A DNA stretch of 64,000 nucleotides from Saccharina japonica. Taxonomy: Eukaryota > Sar > Phaeophyceae > Laminariales > Laminariaceae. The position numbers were made by a program, and so were the translations under genes. The first letter of the stretch is position 1. Each line of letters begins with the position of its first letter. The stretch lies in NCBI GenBank assembly GCA_008828725.1, contig MEHQ01001776.1, positions 636,474 to 700,473 of the forward strand, read 5' to 3'. This document shows, in pieces, positions 48,401 through 62,820 of the stretch. Below the pieces are notes generated by a model that saw only the letters and a program-made list of their open reading frames with translations, ran no database searches and had not been told where the DNA came from.

Positions 48401-50241
48401 CGGTAAAGGCTCATCGCGAGTTTTTTTTGTTTTACACTCGCAAAGTTTAGTATAAACCTCTCAATCGGTCGAACTCATAGCTGACGTATTCATACTGCCA
48501 GTAGTAGTCTCATCATTTTATAAAATAGAAAAAAGGCACCTGTCGAGCTTAAACAAGCTGTCGAAAAAAATCGGAAGGTTCCTGGCGAGGTCTTCTTTTT
48601 CCAGGTCGCTTCCCGTGAGACAGTTCGTCATCACCTGCAACAGCTCGGTGAAGTGCGGCTGGGCCGTCCTTTCGTTCACCTGCACAATTACCAAATATAA
48701 AGGGGTTTCTATCAGAAAAACAGGCGTTTTATAAGAGGTTTTGACGAAAATAGGACGTTTTACACAGAAGGTTTAACTAAGTTATGGTATACCTGGTACC
48801 TGGTATAGGCGTTTCAACTACCAGATATAGGGATTTGCTAGAGATGTTTTCGCGGAGGCCTTGTCACCTCTCCTGCGGCCGCGGTTGCGACCTCAATGAC
48901 CTCCACAACTCTTGGGACTTCAAGCATGAGCTGGTGCAGCATCCACTCGGCACGCTCGATGGAAGCCTTGGACAGGCCTTCGATCTGGGTTTCCTCTTTC
49001 TCCGGCTCAGCCACCCCTGCTTTCGAAAATCGATTGGGTGTCGGTTGCTTGGTTGATTGATGATTTTTTGGGTGATCGGTTCGTTGATTGATTGGTTGAT
49101 TGATTGAGTGATTGATTGATTCGTTGGTTGATTGATTGATTGATTGATTGGTTGGTTGATTCGTCGATTGATTAATTGCTAGTCCGATCGATCGATTCGG
49201 CGATTGATTTGGTTGGTTGAATAGTTGGATTGATTGATTTGATTGGTCCGTTGATGAAATTGGTTGGTCCATTTGATCGAGACGCTCGATTGACTGGTTA
49301 AGTTTATTGGTATGCTCCATAGATTTGGTTGGTACATTAGATTGGTTTGCTCGATTGACTGGTTGATGTGATTGGTATGCTCGATCGCTTCGGTCCGTTG
49401 GTCTGGCTTCATCGCTTGATTGATCGGTGTCTCGTTTGCTAGGTTGATTCGATTGATTGATAGCTGCGTTCATTTGATGGGTATGGCTACGACCGGCCAA
49501 CTGATTTGATCGACTGCTTGGCTATTGATTGGTTGAACAGATGTGCGGAATGATCGCTACCTAATACGACACGTTAATAAGTGGTGCAGTATTATGTTGA
49601 CGTAAAGCCGTCGCATGCATTTCTGGTTTCTGCCAAGAGCGGGACCTCCTGCCAAGAGCGTGCAGGCCGCAACGCAAGGCAATAAGCAATTTTACCACAT
49701 TTCCCCAAAAGCCGAGGAGAGTGGGAATGGGAATGCTGAACCTCTGCGTACAAGAGGGGGGGCGTAGCCCTTTAACCATTGAGCACACATCCCTTTGAAG
49801 ACGGACCACCGTTCCTACTCCTAATGGACACCTCCAACATTTGGGCGCTCAATACGCTTCCTCCATATATTACACCGATTAAACATGTGCAGCGGGGAGG
49901 GGGTGTACTCATTTGTTGCGTGCAAACGCCATTTGAGCACTGACCACGCATCGCTTTCGAGACGCAGCAACATGCAGCGGGGGGGGGGGGTGATAGAATA
50001 GACAGCAGTAGTAACCGGTGACCACGGCTTGTCCAGAAGGTCATTGAGTAGAAAAAGCAAGACCCTGCGAGCTGAGCTCGGGTTCATATATATACAAGTG
50101 ACGGAAATCAGGAACAACACAATCACAACGAAGTGAGCGCTGGAGAGGGCATAAGTACAAGCGGCGGAAAACAACAACACAACAATCACAATCCTCTCTA
50201 TGACCTACTTTTGCCACGAATGCCACTGCTCTCTGCGTCGG

Positions 50242-50279
<38 letters not shown>

Positions 50280-52738
50280 TGCTGTTGCTGCCGCTGCTGC
50301 TGCCGTTGCTGGTGGGGTCCCGACTGCTGCGGTCTCGCGACGCACTCAAGCCCCGACCCAGCCTCGATGGGGGTAACGTCGCCAACCCTGCCAACTTTCG
50401 GGGGAACTCCTGGAACCACACCAACGATCTGGACCTGCATTTGTTTCCCCCCGCCGAGAAAATTCCAGGGAAATTCAAGCAGGAAAAAAAAGAAAAAAAA
50501 AGGTCGTTATTACCCAGTCCAAGCTCAGGGCCCAGATCCAAACGGTCAAAACAAAAACTGTGATCTTCCTAACCAATCTATCCCGAATTTATGTAGTTAA
50601 TGCGCAGTCACTACGCACACGACTATATTGAGTACCTTATTTTGGCTACATATCAGATAAAAGCAATATGCGGCGAGACTACGAGACTGTTTTCCTTTTT
50701 CGTCGTTCGGTGTTCTACAGTAGTGTGAGCGAGGAGCAGTACGAGTAGTGTCGTACAACTCCTTTACGCCGTAGCAAACAATCATGGCGGGAAGCAACCA
50801 AAACGTAATCGACCGGGCACTATGAGCAATGGCGTGAATACTACGGGGGGGGGGGGGCGATAGTATTAAAAACCTAAGATGGACACCAAAAATATGTACG
50901 TTCCTCTATTTTTACCGATCATATATTTGACCCTGATTACTGTGTTCCCCCGTATTAGTTGGCAGCTCGCCTCGTCGCTGCTCCCGGCGCTGCTATCTCC
51001 GTCCACCCTCATCGCATCTTCTGTGTCCGCGAATGCCGCCGCTACAGCCTGCGTCTCCGCCGCATCCTTGGAATAGCAAGCCACAAAAAAAAAACGAAGA
51101 ACAAGACAGACGAAGACACGGCTGATTACATTGCGGCAAACACTACAATCACTCCCTGAATTTTTAAAGACACGCCATTGATCCCCCCCCTCCCCGCTTG
51201 AAAACAAATAACTTTAATCGACGACGTCGCCCATACGCCAGTCCGCCTCACAAGAGGCTCGTTAGTAGGATGCAGCTCACTGTTGATGCGACTCGCCGAA
51301 CATCCCACGGCGCTTCGCGCTTGGTGCAAGCAATGTCTACCGGGTCGATGAAAGCCCGACGTGCTCCGTCCCGGCATTGTAGGGATGCGAGGGTCTATGA
51401 TTATACGATTTACGGCCATGCATGACATGAGCACACCGCCCTTTGCCCCTCATTTCCACTCCCCCCCTCCCCTTACTACCTCTCCCATAAGCACACAGCT
51501 AACCACACGAAACGAAACAAGTACACCAACACACCTCCGCCTGTTTCCGAAGCATGTCATGGTCAACGCTTTCTGTGGTAGCGTTGGTGTTGGCGCTGTT
51601 GTTGGTGGCGTTGGTGTTGGTGTTGGTAGCGGGAGGAGCAGAGGCAAAGTTCAACTTGAGGTTGTGCAGCGGGAAGCAGCGCGGCGCAAAAGAGCCGTTC
51701 AAAACCCAGACCTCCGGGATGATCAGCTGTAGACACAACGCCGCCATTTGCCGAATCTAATATGAGGAGGAGGAGGAGGAGGACAAACAACACGGGTCGA
51801 TTCAGGGCAACACGACCAAAAAGTGAAAAAACAAAACAAAAACAAAAAATAGCAAACAGAAAACTCCCCCTGGGTCAGAATGAAAGACAAGCCGTGGGGT
51901 GGGAGGTATGTATGACCTAAAACCTACCAGGTATGTATGCATTCTTCGCTCCTTTTTTTGTTATTTCTGGGCCCACACACGCCAGCCCCAACTCCCACTA
52001 CTACCAGCGAAATTGACGAGCTTCCTGGTGAATCGTTGAGCCCGGAGAATCGAGGGTTCCAAGGTTTTGGTCGGCATTGAAGAGAGGTGGGCCGGTAGTC
52101 ACGCCAGTCCCAACTCCCATCGCTTACACCGCCGATATGATACCGGCACTGCCCCTAAGGTTTTTTGTGTGCTTCGCTGAAAATCGTTGTGTCCCGACCT
52201 GCCGGATCGGCGGACCACCATCAACATCACCGACATCGCCACCACCTCCTCGGCCAACCCCACCCGCCCCTTCCCTCGCCAACCCCCACCTGCCCCCTAA
52301 CCCCTCATATCCTATCCCCACCCCAATCCCCTACCCCACACCTCAAACTACAACTGCGGTCAAATCCGGGGAAAGCTTCGGACTGAGCACAAACTTGGTT
52401 ACCAACGCCTCCCCTCTGCCACCACCACCATCGCCCCACCCCCAACCCCCACCCCGTCCTGCCCCCTCACATCCCACCCCCCACCCCTCCCTACCTCATC
52501 ACATCCCACCTCCCATCCCCTACACCCCTACCCCCTAAAAAAAAAAATGAGGGTTTCCACCGCGACACTCACATCCGCGGACAGCTTCGTGTTGAGCACG
52601 AAGTTGGTCACCAACGACTCCGTCTGCCCCAGCTGCGCCACCCTCAAGCCGGGAAGGCAGCTGGGAGGGACGATTTCAGGCGTTGCGCCCAGCAGGCCCC
52701 TCGCCAAAACGCGTAATATTTCCAGACACTGGGGGGCG

Positions 52739-52775
<37 letters not shown>

Positions 52776-55700
52776 AGGGGCCGGTACACGTCATGAACGG
52801 AAAGGGCGTGATGGATCTACAGGATATATTATACCTCAGTATGATATTTAATGATGATACGGTACGATATCGGAAAAAAAAACTGATTGTTACACGATAT
52901 GGTAGAGGGCGGCATCATGATATGATAGGATCACGATACGATATGACATGATACGATATGATCTTATGATAAAATATTATACAATGTCATGTAATATGAT
53001 AGAGAAAAAAAAAACATGTGATAAACTGGTATGTTATGGTAGAGGTCGGTATCGTTAATGAAAAAACCTTGACATCGTATGATACGCACTATTACACGAT
53101 TAAAAAAAAAACTAGATGTATTCCGTTCGCTTCGTCATTCCATGTTTTTATTATTGCGCTCGTTGTCCGTTTTGGTTAATCCGTCGCGTGGTTTTAGCTC
53201 GCCGAACCGTCCCGCAAAACAAAAAAACTAAAAAAAAAACAAGAACCAAACCGGAAGAACGCCACACGCCTTACCTCTCTGTTGAACTCCAAGTTCATTT
53301 CCGCCGCCCTGATCAAGTGGTCGACAACCTGCAGCACTCGTCGAGGTTGGTGCCTGCGACAAAATCAGACGCGGCCCAGGGAACGTGACAAGGATGACAA
53401 AAACAGGATGGTTCATATTCAAACACACAATCCGCCTTCTCCTTTTGGGCACTATTTTCGGTTCCCTAGAGTGGTATTAACCCGTATAGGACTGCCCTCC
53501 CTTTTAGGGGATAAAATCACTTGGAATTAGAGTTGGAGTTGGGTTTGTTATGTACAGGACAGAGGCAGAAGGGTTTACAGTGAAAACGCACAGGTTGTGC
53601 TTGCTGCCTGATCAAACTCCCCGACGCCAACAACAACACCATCACCAACGCTATATTAGCACAAACGCCAACGCTTTGCTAATATCAATGCTAGCGCCAA
53701 TGCTAGTGCGAACGCCAACACCAATGCTAACGCTTGAGGAATAAGGCTAACGCTAAGGCTAACATGACCAACGCCAACACCAACTCCAACATCAACAACA
53801 ACACCAACAACAACGCAAAAACCCCCAAGACCAACCCCACCGCCAACCCCACCACCACCACCACCAACCCCAACATCCGACCCAAGCTCCAACCCCATCA
53901 TCACCAACACCAATACCAACCCCACCACCAACTCCAACCCCAATCCCATCACCGACAAAACAAAACGATACCAACGCCAACACAAAACAAGCGCCACCGT
54001 TTGGCTTACCGAGCTTCCCCACCGACGAGCCCTATTAATACGTAGCCGCACCCCGAGGAGCACGTGGCAGGTGTGCACCTGGTCTTCGTCAAGCGCCCAC
54101 CAACGCCAACCCCACCACCAACTCCAACACCAACTCCAACCTCAACGCGAACTCCAACACCAACGCCAGCCCCAAACCCAACGCCAACCTCAACGCCAAC
54201 TCCAACACCAACCCCACTAATACAAGAGCAACTGTTTTGCTCACTGGTCTTCCACGCCGACGAGCCCCAGCAGCACCCTGAGGTGCATGTGGAAGGTGTG
54301 CATCTGGCCCTCGTGAAGCCCCCGAGAGCATTCGTTCAGCACCACCTCCGTCGCTCTTGGGCTGTTCCAGCACAGATGCTGAGCGACGACGATACGACGT
54401 TGCAACGCGAGCCAAGACCCGAGGAAAATTAACAGGTTTGTGCAAAACAGTTACGTTTAATCCAGCCGTTTTTTTTTTGCTAAAATACAATATGGATAAA
54501 AAACGTCAGAAGCAGTGAGTTTGGTAATTATGTTCAATCTTTAATCCTCATATTTTCATATTTTCCAGGGCTGTTCACGGGTCAGGCCAAGCCTCGCGGG
54601 TCGGGTCGGGTTGGGTCGGATCGGTGTGACCTGGCCAGACCCGTGATATTTTTTGAAAAAATACTGACCCGAACCGACTCGACCCGACCCGACCCGCGGG
54701 TCGGGTCATGGCCCGTGAAGAGCCCCGATACTTGCAAGCTGAGTGTGATACATCGGTTTTCGTTTCAACTGATACGTTACATTGCAACCTTCACGGGTTT
54801 TCTCAACCGCTATGTTTCAATTCAACGGTTACGCTTCATTCCAACCACTGCATACATTACATTTCAACCATTACGTTTAATTCCGACTATCTTCCGCTTC
54901 AACCGCCAATTTTCGTTTCAACCGTCAAGTTTTGGTTCAACCGTTAAGTGTCATTACAACCGTTACGCTTAATTTCAACCGTTACATTTCGACCCCCCCC
55001 CTATAAGTATATTATATTTATAGGTTGGGTTGGCGTCGGTTGGCAACGACGCTGTAAAACACGCCACTCGCTGCGTGAGCTAGACAACCAGGGTGCCGTT
55101 TTTTTTTGTTATTTTTTTTTGGCGGTCACCAAAGCTGGCGGTCGAGTAGTTCATTTGTGCGGAGTGGAGAACCTTTGTTCTGCACAAGGGGAATGGTCGT
55201 TTCACGTAGTGTTAATATGGTAAGGCGTCCGCGAGGCAGTTACATAGTAAAACCCATTGCTGTCTCCGGAAGTGGCCACACCAGAAATTAAATTAACTCA
55301 TTGAAGCTGTCGTCCATATGCAAGTCCGCCTCAGAGGCGGTTCTTAGCAGGATGCAGCTCACCCTCCATGCGACTCGCCCAATACCTCACGGCGTTTCGC
55401 GCTTGGTGCAAGCAATGTCTGCCTGGTTGGTGAAAACCCAACGCGCTCCGTCCCGGCATTGTAGGGATGCGAGGGTCTATGGTCATATGACTACGGCCGT
55501 GCACAACATGAGTACACCCCCCCCCCTCTTCAGCAGCACGAGTACTACCCGTGAGCAAATACATCAGCTGACGGCACTCTTGCCCCCTTGACAGACAGCC
55601 GTCGAAGACAGCCGTCAAGGACAGCCGTCAAGGACAGTCGTCAAGGACAGCCGTCAATGACATCCGTCAAGGACATCCGTCAAGGACATCCGTCAATGAC

Positions 55701-58700
55701 ATCCGTCAAGGACATCCGTCAAGAAAATCCCCGCACAAAAACCAGCACATTGAGCCTCAAGAGACCTTGACGGGTCAAACCTAGACCGTCACGACCATAC
55801 TAAAAATAAGATATCAAGTACTATCAACCCTCGTTAGGACTGCAGTCTCGTTGTGGGGACAAAACACTTGGAATTGCTGTAGACTCATCTTCAGGTTAAC
55901 GTACAGCAGTGCACTAGTAAAAAGGGTCAATTACTCCTCTTGGGACACTTCCAACAGACCAAAATTGACCTCAAAACGTGACGGGTACAGCAGTAGTAGT
56001 AACGGCCACTGCGTCATTGGGTGATGACATGATACAGTGGTTGCTGTCCGGGTTACCATGGTTGCAATGAAAGGAGTCGTAAATACGGCACGGTCACATC
56101 ACCGATCCTACCGGTAATTCTGGGGGCTAACGCCGCCCGTAGACGGGTCCATAACACCAAAGTTACCATTGGTTCAGTCGCTATCTCGGCGTCCCAAGTG
56201 GTTTAACAGGCCTTGACGGGTCAAAACTACAGCAGTATATAGAACGTCAACCCACATCTTCGGGCCGGGGGGGGGCGACTTACTCTGGAGAGACGGAGCA
56301 CGCACTGCAGCTGTTCCGAGTGCAGACGCACTAGCGGCAGCGTCGCCGCCTTGACCCTGCCCGCTAGCATCACCTCCAGCACCAGCGGGTCCGTGAGCAT
56401 CCTCACCTCCCCCTCGTGCGGCAGGACGATCACTTCCTCGTCCTGAGGAGGAGCAGGAAGGGACGAAAACAAACCACCGAGGTCATACACTCCGTACATA
56501 GCACGCGCGATCGAAGTATCTGCACACCTCGTACAGACCATCGATTTCCATTTCATGATCTAGATATTTTACGGCAGATGGATTCCTGATCTGTATGATC
56601 TGTACGATGATCTGTATGATCTAGCTCATGTTGCCGGGTGGGTCCCGTAAAATCTGCATAATCTAGCACATGATTCCTGGGTTGGATCTGTACGAAACAG
56701 ATCCTGCTCAACTGCTCAAAACGGAAGGTGAGGAACTAGACGATTTATCTGTAGATAGATATATCATGATATGTCCGAGATGTCAAGTATTGTTACATGC
56801 AGCTTGCAAAAAGTGAGTTTTCAACGACGTTCTCTACCAACAACTCACAGGTGACGTTTTTTTTTAAATTATAAACAAAGGTTAAGTTTATTTTGACGAA
56901 CATCAGAAAAAAGGGACAGACAGCGTTGAGGGTTAGCGCTTTTCATGCAGGAATTGCTGGGTGTCATTCTTTCCTTTCTTTCTGATAATCGTAGCAGTAA
57001 AAACTGCTACTGCGACTACTGCTACTGCTACGACGACTCCTACTTATAGCAGTTGCAGTACAGTAGCAGAAGAAGCAACAGTAGCAGCAGCAACAGCAGC
57101 AGCAGCAGGATCCAAGTGCAGTACGCAGCAACAAAATCGAGACAAACGTACACTAGAAACTCACGTAAATTTCTCTGGCCCCCTTATCCATGGTTGGGGG
57201 CAAGCACGACTCGTACTCTTCGGTCGCCACGGATGCCACTGCGCGGCAGGCGCCCAGGCTAGGCGCTCCGCCTTCCGTTGTCGGCAATCCTACCAAATAA
57301 CACAGGTGATACGTGAAAACAACAAAGGAGAAAAGTGAGAAAAAAAGACAAAGTGAGTGACGAAGTAACAAATGTGACAAGAAGGGGTCAAGTAACTAAA
57401 CTGACAAAGTTGATAGTGACGAAATCGGCAAAACTGACTGATGTAACTGACGAGTGAAGAAGTGACAAGGTGACAAAACTGAAATACGTGAAACAAGTAA
57501 AACAAATGACAAAAGAGACAGAGCAATGGCAATACGACAAAAGTGACAAAATTGTCAGTCACTGACAACTGGCAAAAGTGACAAAAGTGACCCAGCACAA
57601 AAACACTATTGAAACCCACGTCACCATACCCAGACATATTCAACACACATAAAACTGTTGAAACCCACAGCGATATACCCAAACACATTACACACATTAA
57701 CTTTCACCACTGCGAACAATCCCAACTCTACTTCCAATTAGCTTGTCCCGAAAAAGTGGGTCCAGCTGTAAAGGGGTTACTAGGCTCTTTACGGGTCATG
57801 GCCCGACCATTTTTTAATCTCCTGGGTCGGGTCAAGTCGGGTCGGTTCGGGTCGGTTCAGGCCGGGTCGGGAAGGGGGTTGGTTCGGGTCGGAAGGTTTT
57901 CAAAATCACACGGACGGGTCAGGTCGAGTCAGGCTTACTCGACCCGACTCGACCTGGTCCGCGAGGTTTGACCCGACCCGCGAACAACCCTGGGATGTAA
58001 CCCTTACGGGAAATGAGACGAAAAACAAGAGACGGTTTCAGCGTCAACCATCCGCCACATGAAGCAGCGCGTGCTGGTGGGGTAGGGGATAGGGGATGCT
58101 TTCGAAGTGCAACAGACGGGCATGTACGACACGCGCTAAAGCATGATAATATGTACCTTGTTGGTTTTACAGCACTATCTACACGCCTTCTAAGTCACGT
58201 GGCTTAGCAGGCCATTGGGTAGCGCTACGTACATAAACTTTTTTTGCTGGCTCTTCCTAATGAAGGTTAAATCACACGACACAGCAGGCCAGTGCAGTGC
58301 TATATTGCCAAAACACTTGTACTGTGGTTACTGGTTCGTGTTGAAGGTTGATATGATACTGCCGCAATCATCGCTCTTTAAGGTTGCTACACCTTGCTCC
58401 CAAGATGGTACGAGCATATCGAAAACCCACCGTGGGTTGACTCCTCCAAGCCGACGAAGAAAAACGGGGGCGAGGTATCCCCGACCACCGCGCAGGAACA
58501 CGCCAATTCCACCAGCAGCCGAAGGCAGGGGGCAAAGGAGGCGGTGCCCGAAATCCACTCGTCCGAAGCTGGATCCTTTCCGTACAAATCGACGTCGTCG
58601 TCCCCGCGCGTGCAGCGGCTCGCGCCGCCACATCTCTCCAGGAACTCCTCCCGCACGAGCATGCAGGCATTGCCCAACACGGAGTGCAGTACCCTGTGGT

Positions 58701-61700
58701 TATTGGTAACGACATGTCACAGCATAACACGACAGTAGCAGTACACTTGTAGTACCCTAGCAGTACGCTAGTAGTAGCAATACAATAGCAGTAGCAGTAC
58801 AATACTAGTAGCAGCACACTAATAGTAGCAGTAATTTTAGTAGTAGCAGTGCAATACTAGTAGCAGTACGCTAGTAGTAGCAGTACATTAGTAGCAGCAG
58901 TACACTAGTATGCATGTAGTACTGCGATTATTCCTCACGGCCCATCACCATTCACGATACGCCAGAACATGTCGCACGGCACGTCCCTACACACCACTCC
59001 ACGTCACGGCATATCACGACACGTCACCAGTCACGACACATCACCACTCGTGGCACATCCTCAGTCGCACGACATGACACAACGCCTCACCTCCCCTACC
59101 CACCCCACTACGAGTACCTTCACCCCCAACTCCAACCCACCCCGACTTCCTCTCCACAACCCTCCCTCCACCCCATCCCACTCCTAACCCCATCTCCACC
59201 CCTATTCCCAGTCCCAACCCCCAACATATCGCCACACGCCACCAGTCACGACACGTGGTGACACGCCGCGACAGGCCGCGACACGTAACGACATGTCGCC
59301 GCAGGCCACGACAGGTCACGACAAGTCACGGCATGTCACGGCATGTCACGACACATCAGTCACGACTTGTCAAGAAACATCCTCAGACACGGAATTTCAC
59401 TACACGTCACGAAACATCACAACACGCCACAACCTGTCACGACAACACGTCACGGCCCGCCACGACACCTTATGTTTCGCCGCGTCACGCTGGGTGGTCT
59501 TCCAACAAAGCACGCGGCAAGCAATAGAACACACCCTCCACGCACGAAACACATAACCAAAAACGCAACACACGCAATGCACAACACCCACCCACTAATA
59601 CACTCAAGTCACCTACTTAGCAACCCACCCCGACACTCCCTTTTACCCCCCCACCCAATCAGCGGCCGCACCCAATCCGCGGCCGCACCCAATCCGCGGC
59701 CGCACCCAATCAGCGGCCCCACCCAATCAGCGGGCCTACTGCCAACCCACCCCGGCACTCCCTCCTACCCCCGCCACACTCCCCTACCCAATCAGCGGGG
59801 TCGGGTTCGTGGGTTTGGGTTACCCCCTCACCTAGGGATCGTTCCTGCGCGAACGAGCAACCGTTTCTCCGCTGGGCCCATGCGGCTCATCTCCAGCAGG
59901 AAAGCAAACAAGTGCTCAGACTGCTTGCGCATCTGCACCAGGGGTGTTCCCCTTCTTGGCCCGCAACCGCCACCAGGTGACCGCCCTCCGACACCCCTAA
60001 TGCCGACGCCGCCGCTGCTGCTACTGGTCGGGGTGTGAAGCTGTAAGACGACATCAATTCAGAGGGGGTTGGGGTGGCGGAGGGGGGTGGGGGTGGCGGT
60101 GGGAGTGGGGGTGGGTGGTGGGGGGTGGGTGAGGGTGGAGGAGGGGGCGGGGTGTGCGGGAGAGGGTGGGAAACAATCGACAACAAAAAAATCAACTACA
60201 TGGATTAAAAACGTCACCAAAATTCACCAACATCACCACACCCACCGCCACCACCATAACCCCTACCTCCACCCTTACTACTACACACCCTGCCCCTCTC
60301 CTCCTCCCACCCTCACCACCACCACCACTACTACCACTACCACTACCACTACCACTACCACTACCAACAACATATTCCATCGCACCTCCTGCAACAAGTC
60401 GAGCATAGTTCCGACGAATCGAGGGACGAGAGCCCGGGAGTTCCACCACCGTGTTCGCTGTACCACCTCCTCAAACAGGACGCTCGTCGTATTCAGCGGG
60501 TCCTCCTCGCCCTCCTCAGGGTTCAGTTGAGGCTCCGGCTACGAAAACAGGAAGGTAACAACATCAAGGAAAAAAAAAGAGAAAAAAATGACGGGAAGAG
60601 CAGCAAGAAAAAAGCGGAAAGGAGCAGCAGCGCGAAAGGGGAGAAAGTGCGAAAGGGGCAGCGTGAACGGAAAAGCGTGAACGGAAAAGGATAAAAGGGA
60701 GCGCGTGAAAGGAACACCGTGAACGGAAAAGCGTAAAGGGAAAACCGCGAAAGGGAAAGCGTGAAATGAACGTGCAGGGGGGAAAGCGTGAAAGGGACAG
60801 CGTGAAGGGGGAAAAAGCACGAACGCAACGACGTCGAATGATCAGCTTAAATTAAAAATGCAACAAGCACACCATCAAACGCAACGGCAGAAAGGCGCAG
60901 AGTTGAAAGGATAGCGCGTAAAAGGGACAGCGTGAAAGGAACAGCGTGAAGGGGGAAAGCACGAACGGAACAGCGTGAAATAATCAGCTGAACATGAAAA
61001 CCGCAGCAAGAACACCACCGAAGGAAGCGGCGGAAAGTAGCAGAGTGAATGGAAAACGCGTAAAAGCAACAGCGTGAAGGAGAAAGCGCCATGCCATGTT
61101 TTCACGACCAAAATAATCGAGAGATGACGTGTGTACGCTGACAAAGCCAAGTGTTGCACAGTTCATCGCCCCATCAAGAAAAGTATAGCTCGTACGAGTA
61201 ACTTCCATCTACCTTTTCTACACTCTGACAAAGCCAACCATATTTTTCGCATTCCATCAGCTCTACCTTTTCTACACTCTGACAAAGCCAACCATATTTT
61301 TCGCATTCCATCAGCTTATCTCTACGATCTATAATACCAGTAACTCCAGTCAATATATATATGTGATCTACAAGTGATTCCAGTCAATATCTCTACTATC
61401 TATATACGAGTAAAAGAACAACCTGACAATGCGAATTATAGCGCATTTCACATCGTCTCACATCTTGCCGCAACGAGTCTCGTTCAGCGAGCCTCCTTTT
61501 CCCCCTCTGCCCATCAACCCTCGCTCCCGCCGAAGGGACAACGCCGCCGCCTGCACTACAGCTTCCCACACCCAGCCCCCCGCCCCCCTGGCCCAAAGAC
61601 GCCGCCCTGCCTTCATCCCGCCCAGCCCCCAGCGCCGACAGAGGCCTCTTCTTTGATCCAGACGCTCCCCTACCCGCTTCCGTTACCGCTTTAGCTGCCA

Positions 61701-62786
61701 CTACCGATCCCGTTACCGATTGTGTGGCCGCTTCAGCCGCCGTTACCGTTTCCGTTACCGCTCCAGCTTCCGTTACCGATCCCGTTACCGATTCATCCGC
61801 CGTTACCGCTCCAGTTACCGCTCCAGTCGCTGTTACCGCTTCCGTTACCGATGGGTTTCGGCCGTCGCTTCTGTTACCGACGCACGTCCCACCACCACCG
61901 CTACCGCTTTCTCCACCGCTCCGCTTCGGTCGCTTCTGTTGTCCGCATGCCAACCCTGTCGCCGCCACTGCTGCCTGCTCAGATGCGGCCGCCGCCGGCG
62001 CTTCTGGTGCCACTGCCGCCGTTGCTACTGCCGCCGTTGCTGCTGCTGGTGCCGTTGCCGGCCGGCCACCATCGCGGCCGTCACTTCGTTCTCCAGGCTG
62101 CTCGAGGCCACCGTGGTCCTGTCTCGGCGGCCCCACAACATTCTGCAGCTGGCGCGCCGCGGCTAGCTTCCCGAGACGAGTCCAGACTGTCATGCCCACG
62201 CCCATGAGCCTAGCCATGCCCGCGATGCTCGCCTGGGCCTGCGCTTCTGCTTCCTCTTGCGCCGCATCTGCTTCTGCTTCCGCTTCCGCTTCCGCTTGCG
62301 CTTGCGCTTGCTCCGCTTCCGCCGCCACTTCCGCTTGTCCTCGGGCTTTAGCGCGCGCATCCATTTCCGCAACATCGCGCACGCTTTCTCCAACCCCCAC
62401 CCCCCTCTCCCCAGCGCTGGGAAGGCTCTCGCCGCTCCCACCGTGGCCTTGCACCGGCGCAACCTCAGACGACGGTGGCGATGGTGGCTTTCGCGCGGAG
62501 GGGACCCCCCTCTCACCGGAGGGGACCCCCCTCTCCCCGGACCCCCCCCTCACCTCCGAAGAAGCCAGAGGCGTTGACTCCAGAGGCGGCAGAAGCGGCG
62601 GCTGGGGCTGCGGCAGCAGCAGCGAAGAAGATGACGACGACGATAAAGTCGGCGACGTCGATCGTTCACCACTCCCCGCTCCCCCTTGCGCCCCCGTCGC
62701 AACCTCTTCCCTAGTGCCCACCTTACCAGATCGTGACGAGCTGCAACTCGTCGCAGCCGCCACAGCCGCCTTTGCAGGCGCCTCCC

Positions 62787-62820
<34 letters not shown>

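Noticed and set aside
53998-54098. Extra exon of the deubiquitinase-like gene
   Set aside because: It resembles exon 8 but carries an insert and cannot join exons 8 and 9, which already fit each other in phase; treated as a decayed duplicate.
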